This document shows, one piece after another, positions 1 to 7,516 of a DNA stretch of 49,313 nt. The notes beneath the pieces are model-generated. The model did not search any database, had not been told where the DNA came from, and saw only the letters and a list, made by a program, of their open reading frames with translations. Location: positions 1 to 49,313 of the IMG/VR virus record IMGVR_UViG_3300046336_000121, one strand, 5' to 3'. The position numbers were made by a program, and so were the translations under genes. Positions within the stretch are counted from its first letter, which is position 1; every line of letters begins with the position of its first letter. This DNA is from a virus.

Positions 1-473
1 GTTTTATAATCCCCCCTAACGTACACGCGGGTGACAGCATGCCGATTTGCAATTCGGAATAAATTGAATTTATTCTCGTATCTGACCGCAAATTACATCA
101 GATATTACTTGTGCTATTTTGTTCGTTGGGTCACAACGGCACAATCAAGAGCAGCAACACAGTTTATCGGTCGGTCTCTCGAGTTTAGAAGTTACGACAT
201 AGTTGGGTTTAATATAGGAGAAATTTGTATCTCCGGTGAACTGACGACTGTTTATACGTCTTATGTTGTGGACCCCCACAAATTCACCCTACATCGAAGT
301 AGTCACTCTCAACACATCCTTCAAGGGCACCTCACCGCTAATAGAGTCGTGCTCCCCTCAAATTTTCAGATTGTATATCAATTCTAGTGAAGAATCGATT
401 TGTTATTTATACATGCATAATATATTGGTCAGAACAGTTAAGTAACTCTAGGGTCGCCCGCTGAACTACTTAA
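1..473. other. unassigned left-edge stretch
   Basis: No convincing gene is seen in this stretch. A reading frame entering from the left edge (plus strand, from position 3) ends at a TAA at 60-62 and could be the last 19 codons of an upstream gene. A 118-codon GTG-initiated frame at 31-387 has an unphage-like composition, no ribosome site and no recognisable motif, so it is not called. A shorter frame at 263-445 is equally unsupported. Confidence 0.3.
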
Positions 474-480
474 CTAAATA
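474..480 (+). promoter_or_regulatory. late promoter, CTAAATA
   Basis: CTAAATA lies 27 bases upstream of the nuclease gene at 507. The same motif or TATAAATA recurs at a similar distance upstream of many genes here, and the window encodes a gp55-type late sigma factor. Confidence 0.55.
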
Positions 481-506
481 TCACACTACAATACCCACGG
501 TGAGTT

Positions 507-1004
507 ATGACAAAGATTAATAGTAAGAATAAGGGATCTACCTTCGAGCGGAGAATTGCAAACCGACTCTCCGAGCAATTCTCAGAGCATCTGCAAATGG
601 AGAAGGGGTTTCGCCGAAACCCAGATTCAGGTAGTTTCTTTGGTGGTTCTAATAAGCAGCGCGTCGGTACTCACGATACAAGCATGGCCACTTTTGGAGA
701 TTTGATTTGTCCTGTTTCATTTTTATTCTCCATTGAGTGTAAACACTACAAAACTCCACCATCGATGGGTGTGTTGTTTAGTGGAGAGATTAAGCAGTGG
801 GATGGGTGGTTAGCTCAAGTAACTCAAGATAGCTCTCAGACAGGCAAGGCACCTCTCTTAATTATCAAGTATAACAATGTTCCGGAAATTGTACTAGTCA
901 CAAAACACCACGAGGGAATTCCTTGTAGGTTCAAGTACAAGGATATGTTTGTATACACTCTCGATGATTTGCTCACTCTGCCGTTGACAGAGTTTTTTGC
1001 GTGA
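507..1004 (+). CDS. PD-(D/E)XK nuclease, Holliday-junction-resolvase-like
   Basis: A 165-residue protein with the core of a PD-(D/E)XK nuclease. A basic N-terminus (KGSTFERRIANRL) and an FRRNPDSGS segment precede Asp65 in TFGDLICP, followed by Glu77 and Lys79 in SIECKHYK, which fit the D...ExK metal site. Phage proteins of this shape are usually annotated as resolvases or RecB-like endonucleases. The gene follows a CTAAATA late promoter and stands alone, converging with the gp46 gene with only 10 bases between stops. Acting on recombination or packaging intermediates is an inference from family and timing; the exact substrate is unknown. Confidence 0.65.
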   Translation: MTKINSKNKGSTFERRIANRLSEQFSEHLQMEKGFRRNPDSGSFFGGSNKQRVGTHDTSMATFGDLICPVSFLFSIECKHYKTPPSMGVLFSGEIKQWDGWLAQVTQDSSQTGKAPLLIIKYNNVPEIVLVTKHHEGIPCRFKYKDMFVYTLDDLLTLPLTEFFA

Positions 1005-1014
1005 GTTAAATCAC

Positions 1015-2769
1015 CTACTGAGTAATTTCGATGTGACTAAATCCGTCAGTCTGCCTGACAATCAGTGTGTTATCAAAAGCATTTGAGATCTCGTCTCTGT
1101 GAGATATTACAAATACAGCAAGGTTCTCTTCCCGAGCCTTGCGTTTCAACAGGCGCGATGCGGCACTGATGCCGTGTGAGTCAAGCCCAATATCTAACAC
1201 CTCATCAAATATCTGAATATTAATTTTGCGGTGGATCTTCTGTAGTACATCACAGAACGCTAAACTAAGTGCAAAGTTGACTCGAGCCTTTTGCCCATTG
1301 CTCAAACATCCGTACGACAGCTCTCTACCAAACTGAGTAATGCACGCATTAAGATTGGGAGTGAACTCTACACCATGAGGCAAGCCAAGTGCTTCGAGAT
1401 ATGTGGCCATTCGGCCATTTAAAAATGGAATGTTTTTCAACAAGAGAGCTTTCCTAACAAAAGAATCCTTCTTCGTCAGCAACTTTAATAAGAACGCTTG
1501 GTGTTCATTCAACTTCGAAAGTGTGTTGATTGAATCAAAGTTTGCTTCCTCAGGTTGTGCGTCAAGCAATTCCTGAAGTGTGTCGAGGTGTGGGTTTAAC
1601 TGAGCTCGCAACCCTTCTAGTCTCGTCTGAAGTTGTTGGTGTTGTGTGTGTAATTCTACTAGATGATTGAAATCATCAACCGTTGACTTCGATTGGGCAG
1701 CCTCCAGTAGTCTTGTTACAGTGTCTAACTTAGTCTTCATTTCGACTGATTCAGAATCGCAGTTCAGAATGTCCGTCTCCAATTGACTCAGCTTTGCAGC
1801 AACATCAGCCTGCTTCTCCTTAGAGCCCTTAAATTCCTGTTCACAATATGGGCACTTAGACTCTGCCAACGCCGCAGCTTCCTTTTTTAGTTTTTTGGAT
1901 TCACGAATCAGGTCGGATATTGTTGATGTTACTTTATCGACACCACGCTTAGTGTCAGATTTTACCTTTTGGAGTTCATTTACAGTAGCGTGTAACTTTT
2001 TCTCGTACTCAAAGTCCACACCCTTGATTGAATCTAGGTCGGTAGTTAGTTGATTGATAGCAATCTTTGACTGGTTTTCCCAACTAATTGACCTTGCCTT
2101 TGCTTTTGAGATCAAATCGTGGTGAGTATCTATTTGTTTGGCTGTTGCCTCAATTATAGTCTGTTGGGTAGACAGTGATTGTTCAGTAACTTTGATCTGC
2201 GTCTTGAGTGTCTGCGCCTTGAGCGACAGTGATTGTAAATCAAACAACTGCTCGATCATATCCGTCTGGTTTGATTCGTAGTGAGAATTAGTAGGTAAGT
2301 CGAAAAAACTCTTGTTCGTTGCACTGAACACCACGATGCGCGAAAACAAGTCGAAGTCAATCCCAACAATTTTCTCGATTAGTGTGTTGGTGTGATCAGC
2401 ACTTGCTGGAGTGATATCGATACCATTCTCTGAAATGCTGACGCCATTCTCGCGGAATCCTTTTCCACCCTTCCGCCAACGTTCGATGTGATATGACACA
2501 TCGTCTATGGAAAAGTCGACAGCACCATGCAAATCTTGTTTATTGATGTTGTTGATCAACTCATCTTTTGTGAGAGAGTCCAACACCTTGTCGTAGAATA
2601 ACCACGTCAGGCAGAATAAGATAGACGTCTTACCTTGCCCGTTTGTGGTCTTGTCATCATCATTTTTACCAATGATTAATGTTGTTCCGGGGACATTGAA
2701 GTTGATATTCGTAGCAATCTTGCCATAAGAGCGGAAATTGCGGAAAGAAATTGATTTAATTACTAGCAT
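1015..2769 (-). CDS. gp46: recombination endonuclease ATPase subunit (SbcC/Rad50-like)
   Basis: A 584-residue SMC/Rad50-type ATPase. The N-terminus carries the start of the ABC fold (FRNFRSYG) and a Walker A in NGQGKTS near residues 43-49, extended by a short acidic insertion. A long predicted coiled coil is interrupted by a zinc hook, CPYC at 306-309. The C-terminal lobe has the signature region (LSNGQKARVNFALS) and Walker B (IQIFDEVLD). In T4 the equivalent gp46 works with nuclease gp47 to resect DNA ends for recombination-dependent replication and host DNA degradation. The gp47 gene lies directly upstream on the same strand, supporting the pairing. Confidence 0.92.
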   Translation of the reverse strand: MLVIKSISFRNFRSYGKIATNINFNVPGTTLIIGKNDDDKTTNGQGKTSILFCLTWLFYDKVLDSLTKDELINNINKQDLHGAVDFSIDDVSYHIERWRKGGKGFRENGVSISENGIDITPASADHTNTLIEKIVGIDFDLFSRIVVFSATNKSFFDLPTNSHYESNQTDMIEQLFDLQSLSLKAQTLKTQIKVTEQSLSTQQTIIEATAKQIDTHHDLISKAKARSISWENQSKIAINQLTTDLDSIKGVDFEYEKKLHATVNELQKVKSDTKRGVDKVTSTISDLIRESKKLKKEAAALAESKCPYCEQEFKGSKEKQADVAAKLSQLETDILNCDSESVEMKTKLDTVTRLLEAAQSKSTVDDFNHLVELHTQHQQLQTRLEGLRAQLNPHLDTLQELLDAQPEEANFDSINTLSKLNEHQAFLLKLLTKKDSFVRKALLLKNIPFLNGRMATYLEALGLPHGVEFTPNLNACITQFGRELSYGCLSNGQKARVNFALSLAFCDVLQKIHRKINIQIFDEVLDIGLDSHGISAASRLLKRKAREENLAVFVISHRDEISNAFDNTLIVRQTDGFSHIEITQ

Positions 2770-2787
2770 TGTGTGTAGGATATATTA

Positions 2788-3819
2788 TCAGAGGGTTTTG
2801 TATATTTCAATTAGCGCTTTATTATCAATCTTTTCAACTGCAATTTGACTTAGCATCTTGTGGACAAGTTCATCTACTGTAGATTTCGTAAGTTCGTCTT
2901 GTGATATTCCTGATAAGGTTTCACCTAGTATTTGCTTTGCTTCAGTCTTATCCTCTTCGATAGCTAGAGACTTGATGCCGAGCTGCTTAATAAACATGTC
3001 TTTGAGTATATTATGTTCCTCGTATGTAATGTGGGTATCTGCCATACACCGCACAAATGTCTTTTCGTTTACCTCATGATTCACTTTACCACTTGCTAAC
3101 TCACTCAGTGTAGTCTTGTAGTATCTGGGGCCCCCCATCCAGTTATGGTACGTCTTTTGTCCGGTATCGAATTGGTAGACACATGCTCCTCGAGCTGTAT
3201 CATTTGCGTCCGCAAATGAGGTTGGGAATGTGTTGCCAATGTATGTAACATTCCCTGTAGTCTGCCTCTTGTGAAAGTGTCCTGACAACACACTTATGTA
3301 TTCCGACAACTGTTGAGCGTCTGGCCCGTGATCCATCTTGGTGTTATATCCAGTTATCACGAAATCTTTAAATTCGAAATGGCCGAGCAAGTGGCTAGCA
3401 GGCTGCTTCAATAGGCAAAAATCATACTCATTGTGAAAGAGATACGGTGAAAACAAAGCACTCTTATCAAATTCTGGGAATATGGTAGGTTGATCAATTA
3501 TCGTGAAATTTTCAAACTTATTGAAAAATACACAACTGTGGATATCTCGTGAGTGTTTGTTGAATAAATCGTGATTACCTACGACAAAGTAGATTGGGAG
3601 CCCAAGATTGTTGAGTCTTGTTGCCAATTTATATGAAAGGTTTAGAGTATCGACGTGGATGTGGCTTCGAGATTCGTGCCAATCTCCTAAGAATCCAATG
3701 CTATCGATTGTCGGATCTCCCTCAACGAGGGAAACCAACCACTCCATATATTCAAGAGTGTTGGTTGTGTAGAATAAATCACGAGATTTACCGACATGGT
3801 AGTCGGTAAACAGAAGCAT
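2788..3819 (-). CDS. gp47: recombination endonuclease nuclease subunit (SbcD/Mre11-like)
   Basis: A calcineurin-like metallophosphoesterase of 343 residues. The start chosen is the ATG at 3817-3819, which gives MLLFTDYHVGK; the frame stays open further upstream but runs through the gp55 gene. Metal-binding motifs appear in the Mre11 order: DYHVGK, GDWHES, GNHD and SGHFHKR. It forms the nuclease partner of the Rad50-like protein encoded next to it and processes double-strand ends. The gene begins one base after the gp55 stop codon and ends 18 bases before gp46, so gp55-gp47-gp46 read as one minus-strand operon. Confidence 0.92.
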   Translation of the reverse strand: MLLFTDYHVGKSRDLFYTTNTLEYMEWLVSLVEGDPTIDSIGFLGDWHESRSHIHVDTLNLSYKLATRLNNLGLPIYFVVGNHDLFNKHSRDIHSCVFFNKFENFTIIDQPTIFPEFDKSALFSPYLFHNEYDFCLLKQPASHLLGHFEFKDFVITGYNTKMDHGPDAQQLSEYISVLSGHFHKRQTTGNVTYIGNTFPTSFADANDTARGACVYQFDTGQKTYHNWMGGPRYYKTTLSELASGKVNHEVNEKTFVRCMADTHITYEEHNILKDMFIKQLGIKSLAIEEDKTEAKQILGETLSGISQDELTKSTVDELVHKMLSQIAVEKIDNKALIEIYKTL

Positions 3820-3820
3820 T

Positions 3821-4468
3821 TTATTTAATTGTTTTTGTTTTTTTGGGTTTTTTGACGACGACATCGTTGAGTGTTGGCGGTTCGGGTTGTTGGGAAACAA
3901 CTTCAGATTGAGACTCTGAGGTATTATATGCTTCAGTGAAAGTATATGATGGATCCAAACCGTTGTCAACCAACAGTGCGTCACGAATGTTTCTATGCTT
4001 GCGTTCGTGGTTTAAATATTGCAAGAAAGAATTGGTTACACAAGTTGTAAAATAAGCAAAAGGGTTCTGAGATTTCTCAGGATTAAAACTGCGCCACGAT
4101 TTTACGAGATTCATCATAGCAAACCCCTGCATATCTTCATTATATGTGTAGCTACTAAAGTTAACCTTTCTCGCATAACGTTGACATATCATCATTACCA
4201 TCTTTGCTAACTTTGGTGTCATCTGATCTTGTTTAATGCTGATGTCAAATTCTTCTAGTAGTGCTTTGTTGTTAACATATGCTTGTGGACGCTTAACCTT
4301 TTCTGCCGGCATAGCAACGGTGTCACCAACAACTGACCCAGTCGTGATCAAATCACTGGAAAGCATTTCCTCTTCAAGTAGCTCAATAGCCAGTATACTT
4401 GTGTCGTCATCGATGCCTTCTAATGGTGGTGTGGGTTGTTTTGGTTGCTTGAGTTTCTTAGTTGCCAT
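3821..4468 (-). CDS. gp55: late-transcription sigma factor
   Basis: A 215-residue protein matching the T4 gp55 family, a minimal sigma factor that directs host RNA polymerase to TATAAATA-like late promoters. The central region has the sigma region 2 pattern (YNEDMQGFAMMNLVKSW, then FNPEKSQNPFAYFTTC and NHERKHRNIRDA). An acidic, low-complexity N-terminus and a lysine-rich tail flank it. It is first in the minus-strand operon with gp47 and gp46, an arrangement also seen in T4 relatives. The late-promoter motifs found throughout the window are its expected targets. Confidence 0.9.
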   Translation of the reverse strand: MATKKLKQPKQPTPPLEGIDDDTSILAIELLEEEMLSSDLITTGSVVGDTVAMPAEKVKRPQAYVNNKALLEEFDISIKQDQMTPKLAKMVMMICQRYARKVNFSSYTYNEDMQGFAMMNLVKSWRSFNPEKSQNPFAYFTTCVTNSFLQYLNHERKHRNIRDALLVDNGLDPSYTFTEAYNTSESQSEVVSQQPEPPTLNDVVVKKPKKTKTIK

Positions 4469-4497
4469 AATGTATATAATTCCTTGGTGTACAGGTT

Positions 4498-4529
4498 ATT
4501 ATATACAGCAGGGACAAGACTGGGGTCAA
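4498..4529 (-). promoter_or_regulatory. possible sigma70 promoter for gp55-gp47-gp46
   Basis: On the minus strand TTGACC (4529-4524) and a perfect TATAAT (4503-4498) lie upstream of gp55. The spacing is 20 bases, longer than the usual 16-18, so this call is tentative. A middle or early promoter would suit a sigma factor needed before late transcription. Confidence 0.35.
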
Positions 4530-4538
4530 CTAAATTTA

Positions 4539-4545
4539 GTAAATA
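4539..4545 (+). promoter_or_regulatory. possible late promoter, GTAAATA
   Basis: GTAAATA sits 34 bases before the nucleotidyltransferase-baseplate gene run. The first base differs from the commoner C or A seen at other sites, so confidence is moderate. Confidence 0.4.
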
Positions 4546-4578
4546 CACAACAATGTATCATCTGAGCTCTATCAATCT

Positions 4579-5175
4579 ATGTTTATATCCTACCTGAATA
4601 CATCAACACTGAAGGAATCTTCTGCTACAGGTGTCGGCCTCGTGATAGGAAAATTCTCTCCCGTAACTAAAGGGCACAAACAGATGGTTGATAGGTTGAT
4701 TCGAGAGTGCGCCGCCCGAAAACTCACACCGATGGTGTGCATTGTTGATGTTGGTCGATTTGCTCCCGATCGCTTACTGACAGGTAAAGAACGGCTTGAT
4801 CAGATTAAGGATCTATATGGTGATCTTGAAATTGTTATTGTGAAGAATGCATTCGATGCACTACTTCAAGTATCTGACTCTAACCGGCGTTGTGGATTGA
4901 TTGTGTGTGGATCTGATAGGTTGTCGGCGTATAAGAGCATGGCTGCCCGCGTATTTGCGGACACTCAGACTGATCCTGTTGAAGTTGTTGCCCTGGCACG
5001 AGATCCAGACTCTGATGGGACTGAAGGACTGTCATCTTCCAAAGCCCGAGCCGCTGTTGTTGCAGATGATTTTAATCAATTTAAACAAATTGTCCCAAGT
5101 AGTGAACCCAAGGCTCAGAAATTATTCGACCTACTTAAGCGCCGATACGACAGTCAACAGAATGTGACCGCGTAA
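4579..5175 (+). CDS. nucleotidyltransferase-superfamily protein (cytidylyltransferase-like)
   Basis: A 198-residue HIGH-type nucleotidyltransferase. The nucleotide-binding signature is GKFSPVTKGH (residues 24-33, the TxGH variant) and the C-terminal SSSKAR (152-157) matches the ISSTxxR phosphate-binding loop. Families with this pair include NMN/nicotinate adenylyltransferases, PPAT and glycerol-phosphate cytidylyltransferases. T4-like phages often carry one annotated as a cytidylyltransferase or NadR-like enzyme. It sits 2 bases before the baseplate gene gp48, so it may be co-expressed late. The substrate cannot be told from sequence. Confidence 0.7.
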   Translation: MFISYLNTSTLKESSATGVGLVIGKFSPVTKGHKQMVDRLIRECAARKLTPMVCIVDVGRFAPDRLLTGKERLDQIKDLYGDLEIVIVKNAFDALLQVSDSNRRCGLIVCGSDRLSAYKSMAARVFADTQTDPVEVVALARDPDSDGTEGLSSSKARAAVVADDFNQFKQIVPSSEPKAQKLFDLLKRRYDSQQNVTA

Positions 5176-5177
5176 CC

Positions 5178-7199
5178 ATGGCATCAAAAATATACACCGA
5201 TGGACTGAATCAACTCCGTGCACCATTCAAGCGGTCAGTTGTATCACTAAGTGTCCCAAAGGTATTAACTGGAGTTAATACACTTCGTCTCCCCACTCAA
5301 TCTCACGACCAAATAGTTCAGATTGCGAGTTCAGTTGCGACTGAAAGCTTGGGTAGCTTAGCTCCTGCAGTAGGGTCTATCGTTGATGTAGGAACCGCCG
5401 CATTTAAAAACGCAGTTACGGGAGCAGTGTTTACGGGATTGCGCTCGGATATCATTGGTAACTCCGCCGCGCTAGGTTTAGCAACTACCGCCGTCGGACC
5501 AATAGTAAATGGACTGACAACCTCCTTCGTCAATACGCTAGGATCATCGATATCATCGCTAGGAACTGCTACAAATTTAGCGAGTTCCCAATTTTCAAAT
5601 TTTACGCAACAAACTACTGCAGCCTTTGAGCAGAATATTGTTTCCTCGACAGCTCCAGCATCGAGTGATGTAGCTGAACCGCAGGTGAGCTTTCGTCAGG
5701 TTGAGATAGCAGCTCAAAATGCAAGCGCTGAGAGTGCTCCTAATGCAGCTCAGACAGAATTGGCAGCCCAAAATCAAGCAGGTTCAAACTCTGACCAATC
5801 GAGTGTAGTCGCTGAGAATGATAATACCACGTCGCCCGCTGACAACTCTGATTTCAGACGTTCGGAAATCAGAGAACAAAACGCAGCCGAGGTTACCCCA
5901 CGAGATAGTTTTAGACAAGCAGAAAACCAATCCCGCGCTGCTGAACCAGTGAACAATGTTGCACAAGCAGCAGCAGTATCTGACCCCGACTTTGGTAAAG
6001 TGTACCTGGTACCCACATTGAGTCCTGGTGATAAATTTGTATTCAAAGCCCAACCTCGAATCAGTACGGGCGATTTGGCAACATACACAGAGATGTCTCC
6101 CACACATATGCCAACGAGTTTTACTTTTTTCAAAGGTAACCCTACTCGCAACTATACAATCACTGATATCAATCTATTTTCTAGGACATTTGAGGAAGCT
6201 AGCGAAAATTTGAGGGATCTCAACAAACTGAGAAGTTGGCTTAAACCATATTTTGGTACTGTGGGGGGTGATGGCGGTGCTACTGAAACAGCAGAACCTG
6301 TTGCTACTACACCAACACCCCCAGCAATTCAAACAGCAGTCGAACCTACGATCACACCAGGAATGACGCAAGCAGAAAAGACGCAACAAGCGATAGAGTA
6401 CGGCAAACAACAAGCAGCAAAGTGGGCCGCTGAGTCAGCGGTATCTGACGCTCGCAACAAAACTGCCGCATCACAACCCACCGCTTCAAATGCTACCCCC
6501 AACTCATCTTCAGCTGTACCAATAATTGCCAATAATGAGAAAGTAGCGAACCCTACACTAATTCCAGCAAATAAACTACCGCAAGCCAACGATTCTCAAA
6601 ACGCCACAGTGGACAAAGGGGCCGCCGGCGCTCCACCTGCTAAACTATCTACGTCAGCTCGTAGCGCCCGATCTCAACCCACAAATATCACTAAACAACT
6701 TGCGCCCACTACTACAGATTCCACCCCTGGATTGACGGGGCACACAGATGCGACTGGTGCATACTATGGGAATATTGAGAGTCCAATTCAACCAGACCAA
6801 ACAGCGACAGAAAGTGCTGCAGATTCTGCGGCTCAAGCTGCACGAAAAGCAGCTCAAGCACAAAAGACAGAAGCTGTAGCCAACCGAATCGCCGCTTCTA
6901 AAGCAGCAGCAACAACCGAATCAAGTATGTTGGGTGCTCCTCCGATGGTGTTGTACCTATATGGATATTCAGACCCTGGAAATTCAACATCCGCTCAAAA
7001 TATAAATAAGATCCCAGTTGTGATTGAGAGTCTGACGTACGATTATCCAAATGACGTCGACTACATACCAACATCTGAGGGTATTCCGTTCCCAGCTGTA
7101 ATGACAATATCAATGACCTTGAGAGAGACACACTCACCTAGGGAAGTTGAGAGTTTTGACATTGCAGCATTCAAGCAAGGTAGGATGTTAGGATGGTAA
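5178..7199 (+). CDS. gp48: baseplate tail-tube cap protein with a long Ala/Ser/Gln-rich insertion
   Basis: A 673-residue protein whose last 90 residues match the gp48/gp54 baseplate family: PVVIESLTYDYPNDVDYI, then PFPAVMTISMTLRETHSP and a short tail. T4 gp48, which caps the hub and helps start the tail tube, is about half this length. The extra length is a low-complexity middle rich in Ala, Gln, Asn, Ser and Thr, with three imperfect copies of an FRQxExxAQNA-like motif near residues 171-185, 224-238 and 243-257. It overlaps the gp53-like gene by 7 bases, supporting the baseplate context. The role of the insertion is unknown. Confidence 0.75.
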   Translation: MASKIYTDGLNQLRAPFKRSVVSLSVPKVLTGVNTLRLPTQSHDQIVQIASSVATESLGSLAPAVGSIVDVGTAAFKNAVTGAVFTGLRSDIIGNSAALGLATTAVGPIVNGLTTSFVNTLGSSISSLGTATNLASSQFSNFTQQTTAAFEQNIVSSTAPASSDVAEPQVSFRQVEIAAQNASAESAPNAAQTELAAQNQAGSNSDQSSVVAENDNTTSPADNSDFRRSEIREQNAAEVTPRDSFRQAENQSRAAEPVNNVAQAAAVSDPDFGKVYLVPTLSPGDKFVFKAQPRISTGDLATYTEMSPTHMPTSFTFFKGNPTRNYTITDINLFSRTFEEASENLRDLNKLRSWLKPYFGTVGGDGGATETAEPVATTPTPPAIQTAVEPTITPGMTQAEKTQQAIEYGKQQAAKWAAESAVSDARNKTAASQPTASNATPNSSSAVPIIANNEKVANPTLIPANKLPQANDSQNATVDKGAAGAPPAKLSTSARSARSQPTNITKQLAPTTTDSTPGLTGHTDATGAYYGNIESPIQPDQTATESAADSAAQAARKAAQAQKTEAVANRIAASKAAATTESSMLGAPPMVLYLYGYSDPGNSTSAQNINKIPVVIESLTYDYPNDVDYIPTSEGIPFPAVMTISMTLRETHSPREVESFDIAAFKQGRMLGW

Positions 7200-7474
7200 C
7201 AGATAAAACGAGATATGGTTTTGGGGGGGTCGTGGACACCAACACCGTTGGTGTCGGCTTCTGGACACGGAAGATACTCCCGTTCCGCTCTGATGACGTG
7301 TATATTAAAATGTCAGTTGTCGAAGCGTTGAAACCAAGTCAAGTCACCTATAAGTTATATGGTAAAGATAATTTATTGTGGCTGTTGCTGCAATATAACA
7401 ATATTATTGATCCGGTGGAAGAATTGTTCCCAGGTAAAGTAATTGTATTACCTCACCCTACCCGTATAAATTAA
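7193..7474 (+). CDS. gp53: baseplate wedge subunit
   Basis: A 93-residue protein resembling the C-terminal, LysM-like part of T4 gp53 (196 residues). The pattern is VTYKLYGKDNLLWLLLQYN followed by NIIDPVEELFPGKVIVLP. This matches the gp53/tail-X style in which the domain reads a short loop and ends with a 'PG..I.LP' strand. It overlaps the end of gp48 and precedes the hub gene. It would join wedges around the hub. Confidence 0.72.
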   Translation: MVTDKTRYGFGGVVDTNTVGVGFWTRKILPFRSDDVYIKMSVVEALKPSQVTYKLYGKDNLLWLLLQYNNIIDPVEELFPGKVIVLPHPTRIN

Positions 7475-7516
7475 CAGCACCCGACTGCGGGTACAGGAAA
7501 GATCTGTCGACTACAT

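Noticed and set aside
31-387. 118-codon open frame from GTG 31
   Set aside because: Unusual composition, no ribosome site, no motif; overlaps another open frame of equal merit.
5318-7137. several 60-125-codon minus-strand frames
   Set aside because: Mirror images of the Ala/Ser-rich gp48-like gene, caused by its skewed composition.
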